Shown: positions 48,836 to 62,060, numbered from the stretch's first letter. The stretch is DNA of 64,000 nt from Acanthornis magna (GCA_036785705.1 JAWUZG010000970.1:2638501-2702500); one strand, 5' to 3'. A program made the numbers and translations. The notes: generated by a model not told the origin, from the letters alone.

Positions 48836-51800
48836 AATAAAGGGGAAAAAAAGCAAGTATAAACAATGTTACAACTTCATACTTGTATGAAAGGCTACAG
48901 ATGAGAACAAGGTGATGCATGAGACAATCAGCTTATTATGTCTCTGGTGACACATCTACTTCCCATCGTGTTTTGCATACCTGTCTGGAGAGGGATGCAG
49001 CAGGCTGTTATAAAGCTGTATGCTGTCCCCTCTTCTGGCAGTGTTCAAGGAATGACAGATCCAGGTTTAAAAGAGACATGAAAAAGTAGCTATACAGAGT
49101 ACTGAGGCACTCTACCTGGAGCACTGAATATCTGTCACACTCTAGAAGGTCTTGTCAGCCTGGAACTGCAGCTGTGACAAACACCAAGATGCTGACTGAT
49201 GAGAAGAGATGGAAATAGTAAGCTGTTTTAGTCTAGGGAAGTAAAAAGGGTGGAGGAGAGCTAAAAGATTATGACTGCAAACAAATTCAAATGTTTCCCA
49301 ATTTCCAGCTAGAGAATTGCAGTAGTGTGACTTTTTAAAAAGTTAGTTTGATAAGGGCACACAATAAAATACCAAGTGGTTATTCGTGATTGTGGAAAAC
49401 CAGTTAGAGTGATTTAAATTATTATTTCCAGACCTGTATGGACATAAGGACAGAAACTAATAACTTGTCAACACGTTTCTTTTAATATTTGAAAACAATA
49501 TTATTGTACTTCAGCTCTGGTTTTGGCTTAGCTAAAATGTCCAGCTATTTTTATTTGGCAAAACTGTAATATTCAAACCACCAAATGTGAGTAGACAGTG
49601 TAAATAGGCTCTTTATTCTAGTACCTTATTTATTCACTCCAGTGTCAGTTCTGGGCTGCTCAGTCTATTCTGGTACTTTGTCCTTTTAGCTACATGGACA
49701 TGCTGGAATTACAGATGTTACAGTGAAGCAGATTTCATGTTACTTCAGGGATCTCAGCATAAAAAGTTCATTTCAGGTGGTGGTGAGTAATTGAGTTGGT
49801 ATTTTGTGATTCAATGCAAGGATGATCAGGGAAAAGAAATACAATTTACTTACCTAGTATGTTCCTCAGTCTCAAATTCATTTGTTTTGGTTGGTCTGAT
49901 TTTTTTTTTTTTTAAGAAGAAAAACAAATACAACATCATAGTAGCCTCTACATGTTTCACCAACATAGTTCAAACCTAGATTGAATCCTAATTCAGTTTT
50001 AGCCTGTTGGACTAGACTGTGGAAATTCAAATGTCCTGCATACCAATAAAACAAAGAAGTCAACAATACGAAAAATTGTCTGAGTTCAGATCTATTTATT
50101 TCATTCTAGTTAATGAGGCTATAATGTTTGAGTTGAACACAGTATTGGATTTAGTTTGTAATGGGTCTTTTGGGATGAACATATACATTCCAGTTCAAAA
50201 GGTATGATACATTTTAAAATAGAGGATTTAAAAAATGTGTTTTCTTAGGAACAGCAGGGAGTTCATGCAGCCAAGGGAATTATGTTAGACTGACTTTTTG
50301 GGTTAGTGGCACCAATCAGATATAGATCTGTAATGATCTCTAAACCTTTAACTCAAAACTTCTGGTAGCTTATGATAGACTGGTGAATTTTCTCAGTCCA
50401 GTTTCTGGCAAGAATAGATATGCTCCTTACAACAATATAATGCCTAATTTTATTTCCTGTTTTAACTTTGGGATAAATGGGTTTGAGGAGAAAAAAAAAG
50501 TAAACCAGACTTGCAGCAGCTTGTAGCAGGAGGTTATTTTACAAGACAATGCCATTTCAGTAAGGTTTATTTACTGGGTTCTCAGAATTTAAAAGGTGAA
50601 AGGAAGGACTTGGTCCTTTCGCCTTGTAATCCCACATTGTATAATTCTACATTTATGAACAGCAAATTACTTCTGGTCTGTTGCTTTATTCCAGAGGTCA
50701 CGTGAAATTTTGGGCTTTTTTGAGCTGTGAATTAGAGGTACTGTGGTCCAAATATTTTAATCTCATATCTTCAAAATATCTGTAATGGATTGTTTGCAAC
50801 AGAATGTACATTATCTGTGTGCATCTGGGGTGTTAAAACATAGTAATTTACAAGAAAACTGTGATCAGTTTTCCTGAAGATATCAAGGGAAGCATTGTAT
50901 CCAACCCCATCACCCCCCAATTATTATGAAGTCATTATGAGAACTTGTCTCCAGGGACTTTGTGACAAAGGTCAAAGGAAATCTTATTTCATGTCCCTGG
51001 GCTTTATTTGCCTTGTCTTTTGCAAAAAAATATTTCCTTAAAATATCTTGTAATGAAGTGAAAGAATTCTCCCCTTCTCTCCCATGGCAAGCCCTGGGAC
51101 TGTAATGCAAGGATAATTTATCCTCCTGTCTCCAGGGCTAGCACATAATTACTCTACAGGTTTTTGCTCTGTGAAGGTAGGACTATTGCTTTGTCTTATT
51201 GCAGCATCCAAGAGTTTTCAGCTGCTAAAATAATTGTCATGTCATTGATGCTGAAGAGAAAATGGAGTTTCATCCCAGTGTACCTTTTTTGCTCTAAAAC
51301 ATGTGTGTAAAGAGGATGTAGCAGTCTTTGGTTGCTTTTAAACTCTTTATTTCGAACCTGAGATCATGTCCACTTCCTCAGTGATGGAGTCTAATTTATA
51401 AAACATTGCAAATACAAAAAAATTACAAGGACTCTTCCTTATATCTCATATGACTTCTTACAGATGACAGCAATATGAAGATTTGTATGCTTTCTTTGAT
51501 GTCTGCTCTCCTACGTTCAACAGTTTTCATTTTTGGATCTTACTGTGTTTTACTGTATAACTTGCAGTACTTAAATCCTGAGGTTATGAACAAGAAAAAT
51601 GCAAAGGCAAGTAAAGAGTTTGCCATGATGAAACAGCTTGGCTGAAGAGTACTAATAGACTTCAATAATTATGAGCTTTAGGAGTGGCACATTAAGTCTA
51701 GAAGGCTCGTATTTTGTACACTCCTTTCAGAAGTAATTCTACAGTATTTAAAAAAAAAAACCCAAACTAAACCAACACATAGATTTACCAATATTACGAT

Positions 51801-52772
51801 ATTTATGCCTGGAAGACCATGCCATTTTTAAGGAAATCTAAGACTAAAAACATTGCAGTTTAGAGCACATTATTGGAATGGGAAGGAAGCCACAAATGGA
51901 AGTATTTTTAAAGGTTAAAATCCATGTATTATTTAATACCTCTTGCACAGTGAAGCAATAATTAGGTCTGATATTCCACAAAATAAACGAATCATTTCAC
52001 AACTCAATTTACAGCAGCACTGGGAAGAATATTAAAAGTTTTCTGAATAATGAGGCACTAATTTTAGTTTCTGCATTATTTTCATTAGTGATGATTGTCT
52101 GCTACATGGAGATTTCAGTGGAAAGACTATAAAGCTCCCACAGTGAAAAAGGAGCCAACATTTTGTTTGAAATAAAAAATCCTCGAATGAAAAATGAACT
52201 GGCAAGTGTTCATACACTATCTTTATCCAAATCAGGTAAATAATATAAATGTGAGTTTAAAATGCAAATATTTAAGGATTTAGTTTCAGGGCACTTGGTG
52301 GGAACTAAAAGTTTGAGCTGGGGTTCTGGATTCTATCTGAGTAAACAATACCTCAGTGGAAGCATATTTCATCAGCATGTTATTCTTTGTAGTTCAGAAC
52401 ATTTGCATGCCTTTTATTTGATTTCAATCAGACTGGATTTTTGCTAGCAGGTTGACTACGGGCAGAAGAACTGGCAAGGCCCCCAAGACAGGTTGTCATG
52501 AATTCCATGCTTAAAATTTGGATGTGTTTAAGTGCAGAAAGGCATAAAGTCCATGGAAACAACTGCCTATAACTCTCAAGTTTGTCAGTTGGCAATGCTC
52601 CTTCATACATTATGGTCACAGATGCTGCTTTCATGTCAGTTAAAGACACCTTCTCCTGGTGGAAATCCTCAACTGTCTGGTTGGATGCTGAAAGACACCA
52701 GAACATCAGAAAAGGGTGGTGGTACTGAGCTGAATTTAAACAAAAAATACTCAACACTTGTAGCATCAGGTA
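48836..52772. other. Unique AT-rich DNA, no gene seen
   Basis: No recognised exon or RNA gene. Homopolymer runs occur at about 49898-49915 (T) and 51751-51760 (A). Confidence 0.5.
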
Positions 52773-52915
52773 GTTTGTTGGGTTTTTTTTTTGCTTTAAG
52801 TTTTTTTTTGTTTGTTTTTTGTTTTTTTTTTTTTTTTTTGTTTTGTTTTTGGTTTTTTTTTTTTGGTGTGTGTGTGGGGAGTGTTTTTTTGGCTTCTTTT
52901 TTGTTTTTGGTTATC
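52773..52915 (+). repeat. Poly-T / T-G rich low-complexity tract
   Basis: About 140 bp that is mostly T, including a run of about 18 T near 52822-52839, followed by GGTGTGTGTGTGGGG and more T runs. The 144-codon open frame across it (52532-52966) is Phe-rich only because of the tract. Confidence 0.88.
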
Positions 52916-54439
52916 TTTGGTGGGTTTATTTCATTGATTAGGGATTTGTTTGTGACATTTTTCTGAACTTCCTTGCATTTTTTTATATTATCTCTGTACT
53001 AGTGAAACAGTTGCTTAGTTATCTGTCTTTGGTGGCACCAGGCAATACTTTGGAAGGAGAGATTCCTCCTCTGATATTGGCACCTGGGTGTGCCTGATGC
53101 AGAAGAGGTCCTAGGTAAGCCTGTCATGTTGGGAAGAGTGGAGCAATGTACAGATAACTGAAAAATAGGGAAATACTTTTTCTAGGGATGTATAGGAGAC
53201 AGTGCAGTGTGTGGTGGAAATCTTAATGTCTCTGGTGTTGAAATGAGAGGGGCTTAGAGGAGGAAACTTGGTCTGCATCTTCTCTTTTATTTGCTTTATT
53301 TTTGGAAACAGTGTATGCTAGTCAGATGCAGTCTGCTGTCAGAGCATAAAGCATTGGCTTTTGTGCCTCAAAGGAGACAGATTCATGAGTCCTACCTGGA
53401 CTGGCCCATCTACCTGGTCAGTGGCTGTGGGGATGGGGGACTCCTGGAGAAGGCTTCTAAGGATTTAGAAATCTTCCCTCTGGGAAATCTGGAAGGGCCT
53501 GACAATGGGTTTCCACAAGGAAGCACTTGGATGAGTGACAAGGAGGAGAGATAAGAACAAGGCTGACTAAGAAATCCAAATTTTTCTGGGAGTTGTGAGG
53601 TCGCAGAAGTCAGAGAAAGTGCATGGGGTTCACTGTTAGTTACAGAGCTAAAACTGACTCAGTACCACTTGGTAGCAAATTGAATGAAATGATCAAATGA
53701 AATTGAAAGGAAAGATTTATTCCTCTTCAACGAGAAGCTGCCAGCATGTACGCTCTGGAAGATAGCAAGTTGTGCTGAAAAGTGAGACACTTGTGAGATG
53801 GATGTTAACATTATACTGAGCTGTTGAAACAGTTCTTGGTTCAGCACCTACTATTTTTGATGTAGCATCTTAGGCTTTGTGTCGTGTCTATATGCAGAGG
53901 AAGGTTCTTCTGTGTTAGGTAAGCCGGTTTCTAGAAAGACATCTTGACTGTGTACATGGTTAAAACAAATGGAGATATTTAAATCACATCCAATCTTTTG
54001 AAACCACTACTCAGTTATTTTAAGATCCTCTTTTAGAAAACCATGTGCAAAGAAAATTTAGGATTATCTATCCATTCACACTGATTTAAGCTTCAGGGAA
54101 CAGGGTTTTAAGCAAATTTATAGCATGAAAATCATGATAAAATAAGAAATTATGAGGCCAGAATGTTGCTTTGACTGATAGCATCAAGTTTTGCATTCAT
54201 GCAGAGTGCCATCTAATCACAGTGGGACCATGAATTACCAATGTAACACTGGCCTGTGCAGATGATCTCCACTCAAATAAGGTTCTGACTTCTTCCATTT
54301 TTAACTCTAAAACTTGCATTTACACAATTGTATATCTTTAATACATTTAAAACCAAAACTCTTATCTTTTGTAATGGTAAATACCACATTGATTGAAATT
54401 GCAACCAGCTCCCAGATTTTTCACTTAGAACCTCTTATC
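52916..54439. other. Unique DNA, no gene seen
   Basis: No recognised exon. An 87-codon open frame at 53291-53554 has reasonable composition but no domain I recognise and no splice context. Confidence 0.5.
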
Positions 54440-56595
54440 AGGTGAGCAAGGGGCAGTGTCAGGACCACTTGCAGGAGATTTAAATGGCTCTAGGGAGTGT
54501 GAGGAACAGGGGTGTGGCATGGCAGGTTGTACAAGAAGGGTACAGCCAACCTGCTGGCTCCTGATGGTGGGTTGTGTGTTAGGTGGGTGTGGTGCTTTGG
54601 CTATTTTGGTCTTTTTTTTTTTTCCTCAACTTGACTAGATCCAGCAATGGTTTACTAATGGCGAAAAGCCATTGCTGCTGCTGCTGCTAGCAAGAGTGTG
54701 TTAACCCAGACAGAATGCTCCACAAAGGACCCAGCTGTCCTGGCCACTGGCTTCAGGGAGTGTCTGAGCTTGCTGCTAGTTCTGGAGGACAGTGCAAAAG
54801 ATACCTGTGTGTGGTGCGAGCAGGTGAATGACCTGCTCTGTCTGGTGGCAGAGCTTAAGCAGTGGAAAGGCTCAGGAGTGTTAGGGACAGTGAAAGAGAA
54901 ATACACTGGTGGAGTTACACCCTTCCAACCCTGAGAGTAGCTCAGCCTGAGTCAGAAGTGTCCTGCTCCTCTTATCATCCGGCAGGAGGAGATCGAGTAG
55001 ATGGGGGGGGAATGAAAATGGGTTCCTACTCGGGGAGGTGATAAAATTTCCTCCTGAACCCCATCACCTTCCCAGGTACCCTTATCGAAAGAGACCCTCG
55101 ATCCAGAGGGTCAGGCAGATGACATTAAAGAAAAAGGTATCTCTGGAGGATCTTCCAGGTGAACTTCATCTGTCAGACAGATCATAGCCCCAGGAATTAA
55201 GAAGAAAAGAAGGGTAGTTGTAGTAGATGACTTCTTTCTGAGGGGACCCTGTTTGTCATAAGAATGGCTGTAGGCCGGGCCAGAAAACTACAGGCCTGTC
55301 AACCTGACCTCGATGCCCAGCAATGTTATGGAGCAGTTCATCTTGAGTGCTATGACAGGGAACCTAAAAGGATGGCCTGGAGATCAGACCCAGCCATCAT
55401 GGATTTAGGAGGGGCAGGTCCTTCCTGACCAACCTGATCTTCTTTTATGACCAGGTGACCCTCCCGGTGGATGAGGGGAAAGCAGTGGGTGTCATCTACC
55501 TGGACATCAACAAAGTCTTCAGCACCATCTCCTGTAGAATAATCCTGGAGAAGCTGGCAGCCCAAGGCTTGGACAGTTGGACCCTTCACTGGGCTAAGAA
55601 CTGGCTGAATGGCTGGGCCCAGAGAGTGGTGGTGAGTGGTGCTGCCTCCAGTTGGTGTCCAGTCACTAGCGATGTCCCCCAGGGATCAGTGTTGGATCCA
55701 GTCCTGTTTAAGATCTTTATTGATGATCTGGATGAAGGGATCAAGTCTACCATTTACAAATTGCAGATGATGTCAAGTTGGGTGCAAGTGTCAGTCTGCT
55801 GGAGGGCAGGAGAGCTCTGCTGAGGGACCTGAACAGGCTGGATCAATGGGCCAAATCCAACAATATGAGGTTTAACAAGATTAAGTGCTGGGTCCTGCAC
55901 TTTGGCCACAACAACCCCTGCAGCACTACAGGTTGGGGGCAGAGCAGCTGGACAGCAGCCAGACAGAAAGGGACCTGGGGGTATGGACCAACAGCAGACT
56001 CAACATGAGCCAGCAGTGTGCGCACGTGGCCAAGAAGGCCAATGGCATCCTGGCCTTTATCAGGAATGGTGTGGCCAGCAGGACTAGGGAAGTGATTCTT
56101 CCCCTGTACTCAGTGCTGGTTAGGCCACACCTTGAGTACTGTGTCCAGTTCTGGGCTCCCCAATTTAGGAAGGATGTTGAGATGCTCAAATGTGTCCAGA
56201 GGAAGGCAATGAGGCTCGTGAAGGGTCTGGAGCACAAGTCCTCTGAGGAGTGGCTGGAGGAGCTGGGGTTGTTTAGCCTGGAGAAGCGGATGCTCAGGCG
56301 ACCTCTACAATTCCCTGAAAGGAGATTGTAGCCAGGTGGGGATCTGTCTCTTCTCCCAGGCAACCAGTGACCGGACAAGAGGACACAGCCTTAAGCTGCA
56401 CTACTGGAAGCTGGGCATTGGAATGGGCTGCCCAGGGAGGTGCTGGATTCACCGTCCCTGGAGATGTTTAAGAAAAGACTGGATGCAGCACTTAGTGCCA
56501 TGATCTAGTTGACAGGTGGTTTTCAGTCATAGGTTGGACTTAATGATCCCAGAGGTGTTTTCCAACCTAGTTAACTCTGTGATTCTGTGATCCTG
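54440..56595 (+). mobile_element. CR1 LINE, longest copy: ORF1 and ORF2 remnants plus 3' end
   Basis: The start codon of the ORF1 remnant is probably ATGGCGAAAAGCC at 54658, followed by a GCT run. In another frame (54698-54934) the sequence reads DTCVWCEQVNDLLCLVAELK, matching the CR1 ORF1 N-terminal cysteine/leucine-rich block. Near 55214-55249 VVVVDDFFLRG corresponds to the start of the ORF1 esterase-like (GDSL) domain. A large deletion then joins directly to ORF2 reverse transcriptase at about 55275: ENYRPVNLTS-type sequence, [31 protein letters not shown], and C-terminal [20 protein letters not shown]. The RT is split over three frames (55455-55823, 55778-56008, 55885-56331); the shift falls exactly at the catalytic Asp pair, so it is dead. 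The 3' UTR (GGTTGGACTTAATGATCCCA) ends in ACTCTGTGATTCTGTGATCC. The left edge is approximate. About half of a full-length element (about 4.5 kb) remains. Confidence 0.9.
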
Positions 56596-59500
56596 GGAAT
56601 GCTGCTGATGGGTTTTTGTATCTTTAATTGCTTTTTGTTTGTTCTTTTTTTAAAAATTATTTTTCTTTTTGTCAATATGCTCCATGAATATTAATAATTA
56701 TTGTAAAAAACTTGTATTGTGCAGAAGATCTGTTACCTTCATTTTGGTTTTAAGGAATGCAAAAAAATCCACTTAGACAACCTCCCAGCAAACAAATACA
56801 CCATCATAGAAAACACTATAATAAAAAAGAAAAAAAGCTGCTTCTAACTCCTTAATCAGTGTGTTCTCTTACTTATCCTAGAGCTCTGTTCCTTTCTTTA
56901 CCAAGCAAAAAAACAATTCTTAACTGGTGATCCTGGATAGCAGCAGTGCTTCTATCTATGTACTTCTAAATGTGGTATGTATTTATGGGCAAAGCATATT
57001 GAAAAAGTAAGACAATTGCCATAGTGCATTTGGACATAAAAATATTTTGGATTTTAAAGCAGGAGTAAAATTAGTTGTGGATAGTACTTATCTGTCTCTT
57101 GTTCAATTTAACACATTTCTTCTCCTAGATGTGCTACTCTGTAAGCTGTAAATCAAGTGGCAAGTTTTGTGACAAATTCATGGGAAAATGAACCACCCTG
57201 TTTATATACCATAACACAGTACAGCATGGGTATCTAAAAATCAGTAGCTGCAAATGACTGATGGTCTTGGGAATTGAACTTCTCCTGCTGGCATAGAAAA
57301 ATGACAATTTGATATGTCACAGATTGTGTTTACTGCTGAAAAGGATAAAGAAACAAGATTTTCCAGTGTTTGTTCCATTTCACACTAGAAACTTCTGCAA
57401 AACATTAACATCTTTATCTGTGTGGAAATCCTGGCTATATAATTAAAAAAAAAAATGTTAGAATAAATTAGAATAAATTACAATACTCTTTCAAGGTGAG
57501 ATAGTAGAATTGCAGCCTTTTATGGATACTGTTATCAGTTGCATACAAAATAGAATGACAATAAAGTTAATTGCTTTGAGAAGAAACATCACAGTAGAGT
57601 GTGAAGGCAGGGGTCAAATAACCTTCCTGTCAAAGTTTGTGCAAAGAGCAACAAACCTAACTGTAATACGTCATAACTGAATGCATCAAAGCACTGTATG
57701 TAAGCATAAGAAATGCTACACAAATATTTAGGCTAGATGAAAGCAATTAAAACCAGATTATTTGATTCTGTATAATCCGATGAAACATTTGTAGTAACTT
57801 CCATCACACAGATGAGTGATTATTGGGTGAACTAAAATGAGCAGCTATGAAGACATATTGCCAGAGCTGATGTTGCCATTAGATACCCTGTGGCACTCAC
57901 CTGCTATGTACCACAATGTAATATCACTGAATCTTCTGTTGTTTATTGCAACTTTTCTAAGCTGGGACTGAGAAAAACACACTCTTTTATATATCTAGCT
58001 GCCATAAAATAGCAGAATTCCATTCACTTTGCACTGTGAAAGACTAGTCCTCTGGAATTAAAAACATTGCTTGTGTTTAAGGAGGGAGGAAACATAAAGA
58101 AATGAAAGCAAGGTTGTAGAGAAGGGTGCTGTTTCCTCAGACTTTATTTTTATATGGAAATGCAGTTATTACTATCTCTGTGTCTATTGCCTGCAAAATT
58201 CTCTTAAATAACTTATTTGATTTCTGTTTTGCTCCAAGTCCCATGGATATTTGTGAGACTAGAGTGTCTGTAGTGAGCAGACCCTATATATTGTAGTTAA
58301 AATATGCAGCCAAATCAGCAGAGGTAAGCTAAGCAATGCAAATGTGCATTTCCTCCCTTTCCTGCTCTGCTGATGATCATGTATCAGGAGGCAAATGGTG
58401 TAGCTGAAGGTCCTGATACCTGGCTTGGTATTGTTCACATGACACTTAAATCCCTTCAGAAATGTTCAGTCTGGGGAGAATGATACAGCTGTTGGGTAAG
58501 GCAATGAAGAAAAATCTCCCTGGTGTTAAGACTTTATAAGAGCAGTCTGTCATCCTTGCAATTATCCATTTATATACTTATGAAATCTATTTAGTATCAC
58601 ATTTTACAGGTAGTGGGTCTCCAAAATTAGGCCTTTCAAATTAATTAACCAGATCTCTGAATATCTCGGCTCATTAATGTTTCTGTACATTTTTTAAGGA
58701 GTAAAGGGAATTTGCTGTGCAGAATATAATCTGATTTGAAAAGATATATTAGATTAAGGGAGCTGTCTTTGCCACTGCATATTACAGAGCCCATCTAATT
58801 GCTCCTAGATGTCTCGATGTAAAAATAACTACTCATTTCTTCCATGGTGGAAAATATCCACATCATCATTGTTTTTTCACAGAATGAAAATATCATAAAG
58901 CTAGTTAGCAGTTGCCTGCTTCCATCTAGCTACTTCTTAGCAAATGCTTTGTGTTATATTTACTTTCTTGTGAAATTTACTTAAAAATCTCAAAAATGAA
59001 AAAAAAAAATTCTTTAGTTGATCCCCTCTCCCTTCTTTCCCACATGCATGTAAAGAACATATTGCAGTAATAAAGTAGAATTTGAGGGGGAGGAAGGAAA
59101 AAAAATCTTTAAAATAAATTGGTTAGCTCTACATAGATTGAAGCTTTTAAAAAGGAATTTTAAGTTAAGAATCTGCTGCCTTTCTAGAAATTGTTGTCTT
59201 TTTCCTCTTATTTGCATGCTGTAAGGAATGCCTTGGTTGCTGACTTCAAGACTAGGGTGGGTTTCAGATGACATTCCTGTGGTATCTGGGGCATGGAAGA
59301 GGTGAACTGCTTCTCTTTGAATATGGGAAAGGGTCCTCCCATTTACAATCTCCAAAAGAAGAAATTAATTCCACTTTTCTTCAATGTTTCACTACTTTAC
59401 AGCTGTCTTATAGCTCTTAATAAAGGGGAACAAGGGTGTTTGACCAACTGCTGTGGGCCAGCAGACTTTGACTTGTAGCACTTTAGAAGAAAATTAATTC

Positions 59501-59711
59501 AAAATGCTTTCTCATAATGCTTTTATAACATTAACAGAAAGGACTGTGTACCTTATTCTAGAGTAAAACGGAGTTATTCAACTTTCTAAACAAGCTTTTC
59601 ATGTCCCTGTAGAAGCTGACAACACGCCTACAACACGTAACTTTCAGTAAACTTAATCTCTGTGTTGTTTGCACATTTAAGTGACTCTTTTCCCCCTCTA
59701 GAGTAATTAGA
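56596..59711. other. Unique AT-rich DNA, no gene seen
   Basis: About 3.1 kb without recognised exon, RNA gene or repeat family. A TAGAATAAAT direct repeat lies at about 57460-57480. The 113-codon minus-strand open frame at 59014-59355 has no recognisable domain. Confidence 0.5.
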
Positions 59712-60522
59712 ACCATAGAATAGAATAATAAAGTGGTCTGTGTTGGAAGGGACCTTAAAGACCCTCTAGTTTCTATGGTCACCTACTTCTAGTGCTATGG
59801 GCAGAGATACTTTACACTAGACCAGGTTGTTCAGCACCCCATCCAACCTGGCCTTGGACACCAACAGGGATGGGGCATTCACAACTTCTCTGGACAGCCT
59901 GTGCAGTACCTCACCACCCTCACCGTAAAGAATTTCTTCCTAATATTTTATCTAAATCTACCCTCTCCCACTTTAAATCCATTACTCCTTCTCCATTACA
60001 CTTCCTGATAAAAAGTCCCTTCCCATTTTTCTTGTAGGTCCCTTTTAGGTACTGAAAAGTGTTGTAACGTCTCTCTGGAGCCATCTCTTCTCCAGGATGA
60101 ACAACCCAACTCTCTCAGCCTATCTTCATAGGAGAGATGCTCTAGCCCTTCTCTGGATTTGCCCAAAGAGGTCCATGTCTCCCTGTGCTGGGGACCTCAG
60201 AGCTGGATGCAGCTGTCTGGGTGTGGTCTCATCAAAGTGGAGTAGAGGGGCAGAATCACCTCCCTTGACTGAGGGGTCACTCTGATTTTAATGCATCCCA
60301 GAATGCAGTTGGATTTTGGGCTGTGAATGCACATTGCTGATTCATGTTCAGTTACTCATTTACCTGCTCCCCCAAGTCCTTCTCCACAGGGTCACTCTCA
60401 ATTCTCTCATTGCCCAACCTGGGATTGCCCTGACACAGATGCAAGACCTTACACTTGACCTTGTTGAACTTTATGAGGTTTCACAGGCCCACCTCTCAAG
60501 CCTGTCAAGGTCCCTCTCGATG
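59712..60522 (-). mobile_element. CR1 LINE, minus strand, 3' part (split by LTR)
   Basis: Starts with ACCATAGAATAGAATAATAA (CR1 terminus, reversed), then TGTTGGAAGGGACCTTAAAG, CACCCCATCCAACCTGGCCT, the CCATCTCTTCTCCAGGATGA block, TCCCTGTGCTGGGGACCTCA and CTTGTTGAACTTTATGAGGT. It breaks off at CAAGGTCCCTCTCGATG and resumes after the LTR. On the minus strand this is the 3' UTR and the end of ORF2. Confidence 0.93.
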
Positions 60523-61452
60523 TGTCTCGGTTTGATAGACAAGTGTCTGCTAAGGAAGGTGGGAGCCTTCCTTAGAACAGAGAATGTGAACCCCCTTCCC
60601 TCCTAATTATTATAAGTTTGGAATCAAGGGCTCTCAGGCAAAGGTATGGGAAAAGGAATAAGAGTTCTTTACTAGTATCTACAATGAGGTAAACAATCAG
60701 TAACAAAAACAGTAAACAAGGTAAAAAGCAGTAAACAAAACCAAAAAACCCAGCGGCAGATGTCCCTGGGCTGTCAGGCACTTTCCCGTTTGGTGCAGTC
60801 ACGGTCACGGCCAGCAGGGGCGCTGTTGGGCTCCTAGACCAGCAGGGCAGGTGCAATGACTCCCGGGAAGCTGCAGATGGCACTGTGGCATGAGGTTGGA
60901 TCTGTGTCACGTGCGTAATGGCAGACGGGCTGCACAAGGATGGCACACAGATGGACGGCGTACAGCGGGGAGTCCAGAGCAGAGAGATGAAGTGGTCGGG
61001 TCAGCCCACCCGGGCCAGCCAGCAGAGGAGGCAGCAGGAAACTCCGCAGTTGTGGCAGGCAGGGTGCGGGGCGGTGGCAGGCAGGGGTCCCGTTCTGCTG
61101 CAGCACAGCTGGGAAACGCACTGTCCTGGAGGGTAGAAGAGGCCAGAATCCCGTCCCCCTTTTCCCCAAGTGAGAACTCACTCACCAGGTAGAGAGAAAA
61201 ACCAGTGCAAGGCCAGGCTTTTTTCTGCAGTTGCAGCCAAAAAAAGCAGAGAGCCGCTTTTCCCCCCTGCTCTCTCCTCCAAGACCTCTGAGCGAGTGTC
61301 CCCTTATCAAATCCCCCAGTCTCTTGTGCCCGTGCCCACCCAGCCAAATGTCTTTGTCTCCTTTGTCAGCATAGATGGCCCTTAAGTACAGGTCGTTAGT
61401 TGCCTAGCAACAGAATGGGAAAAATTCCACTTGCCCCCCTCAACCTTGAACA
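60523..61452 (-). mobile_element. Endogenous retrovirus LTR nested in CR1 (about 930 bp)
   Basis: CR1 similarity stops at 60522 and resumes at about 61453-61458 without loss. The inserted block starts TGTCTCGGTTTGATAGACAA and ends CAACCTTGAACA, giving TG...CA ends. The flanks CGATG (60518-60522) and CTGTG (61453-61457) sit exactly where a 5 bp target duplication of the CR1 sequence should be, with two mismatches, so the insertion is not very recent. Minus orientation (TGTTCAAGG start, CCGAGACA end) is favoured by resemblance to avian LTR ends, but I see no clear TATA box or AATAAA to prove it. No internal retroviral genes are present. The 146-codon and shorter open frames inside are not genes. 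Confidence 0.75.
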
Positions 61453-62060
61453 CTGTGGTATCCTTTCCCTCTGGAGTATTGACCAGAGTACTCAGCTTAG
61501 TGTCCCCAGGAAACTTGCTGAGGGTACACTCAATTCCACTGTCCATATCTCTGACAAAGATGTTAAATAATATTGGTCCCTCGAGGGAGAGCACTCATTA
61601 CTGCTTTCCACCCAGACATAGAGTCATTGGCAGGAATTCTTTGAGTGTGAGGATCCAGCTAAGTCCTTATCCACTGAGTGCTCGACCCATCAGATCCATG
61701 TCTCTTCATTTTAGATCCAAGGATGTTGTGTGTGACAGTATCAAATGCTTTGCACAAGTCCAGGTGGATGACATCCGTCACTTCTCCTTATCCACCAATA
61801 CTGTAATCCCATTATAGAAGGTCACAAATTTTGCCAGGCATTGTTTGCCCTTACTGAAGGCATGTTGGCTGTCACCAATCCCTCTTTTCCATGTGCCTTA
61901 GCATAATTTCCAGGATAATCTGCTCCATGATCTTGCCTAACACTGACTGACCAGCCTATAGTTTTCTGGGTCCTCCTTTATGTGTGTTTGTGTGTTATAT
62001 TTTTTGTTTTCCAGTCAGTGGAAACTTTCCCAGCCTGCCACGACTTTGATCTGATGTATG
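61453..62060 (-). mobile_element. CR1 LINE, minus strand, 5' part (split by LTR)
   Basis: Continues the same CR1 as 59712-60522: GGAAACTTGCTGAGGGTACA, TCTCTGACAAAGATGTTAAA, TCAAATGCTTTGCACAAGTC, GGCATGTTGGCTGTCACCAA and GCTCCATGATCTTGCCTAAC follow CR1 RT order on the minus strand. In the minus-strand frame 61382-61594 the RT piece LEGPILFNIFVRDMDSGIEC is still readable, but followed by stops. Similarity fades after CAGCCTGCCACGACTTTGAT at about 62050. Confidence 0.93.

Noticed and set aside
49030..49080. Possible CR1 3' UTR remnant (CAGTGTTCAAGGAATGACAG)
   Set aside because: Only one short block resembles CR1; too weak to annotate as an extension of the 48588-48835 fragment.
60572..61347. 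Overlapping 96-146 codon open frames on both strands
   Set aside because: They lie inside or across the GC-rich LTR and have repeat-derived, Pro/Ser/Arg-rich translations; not genes.
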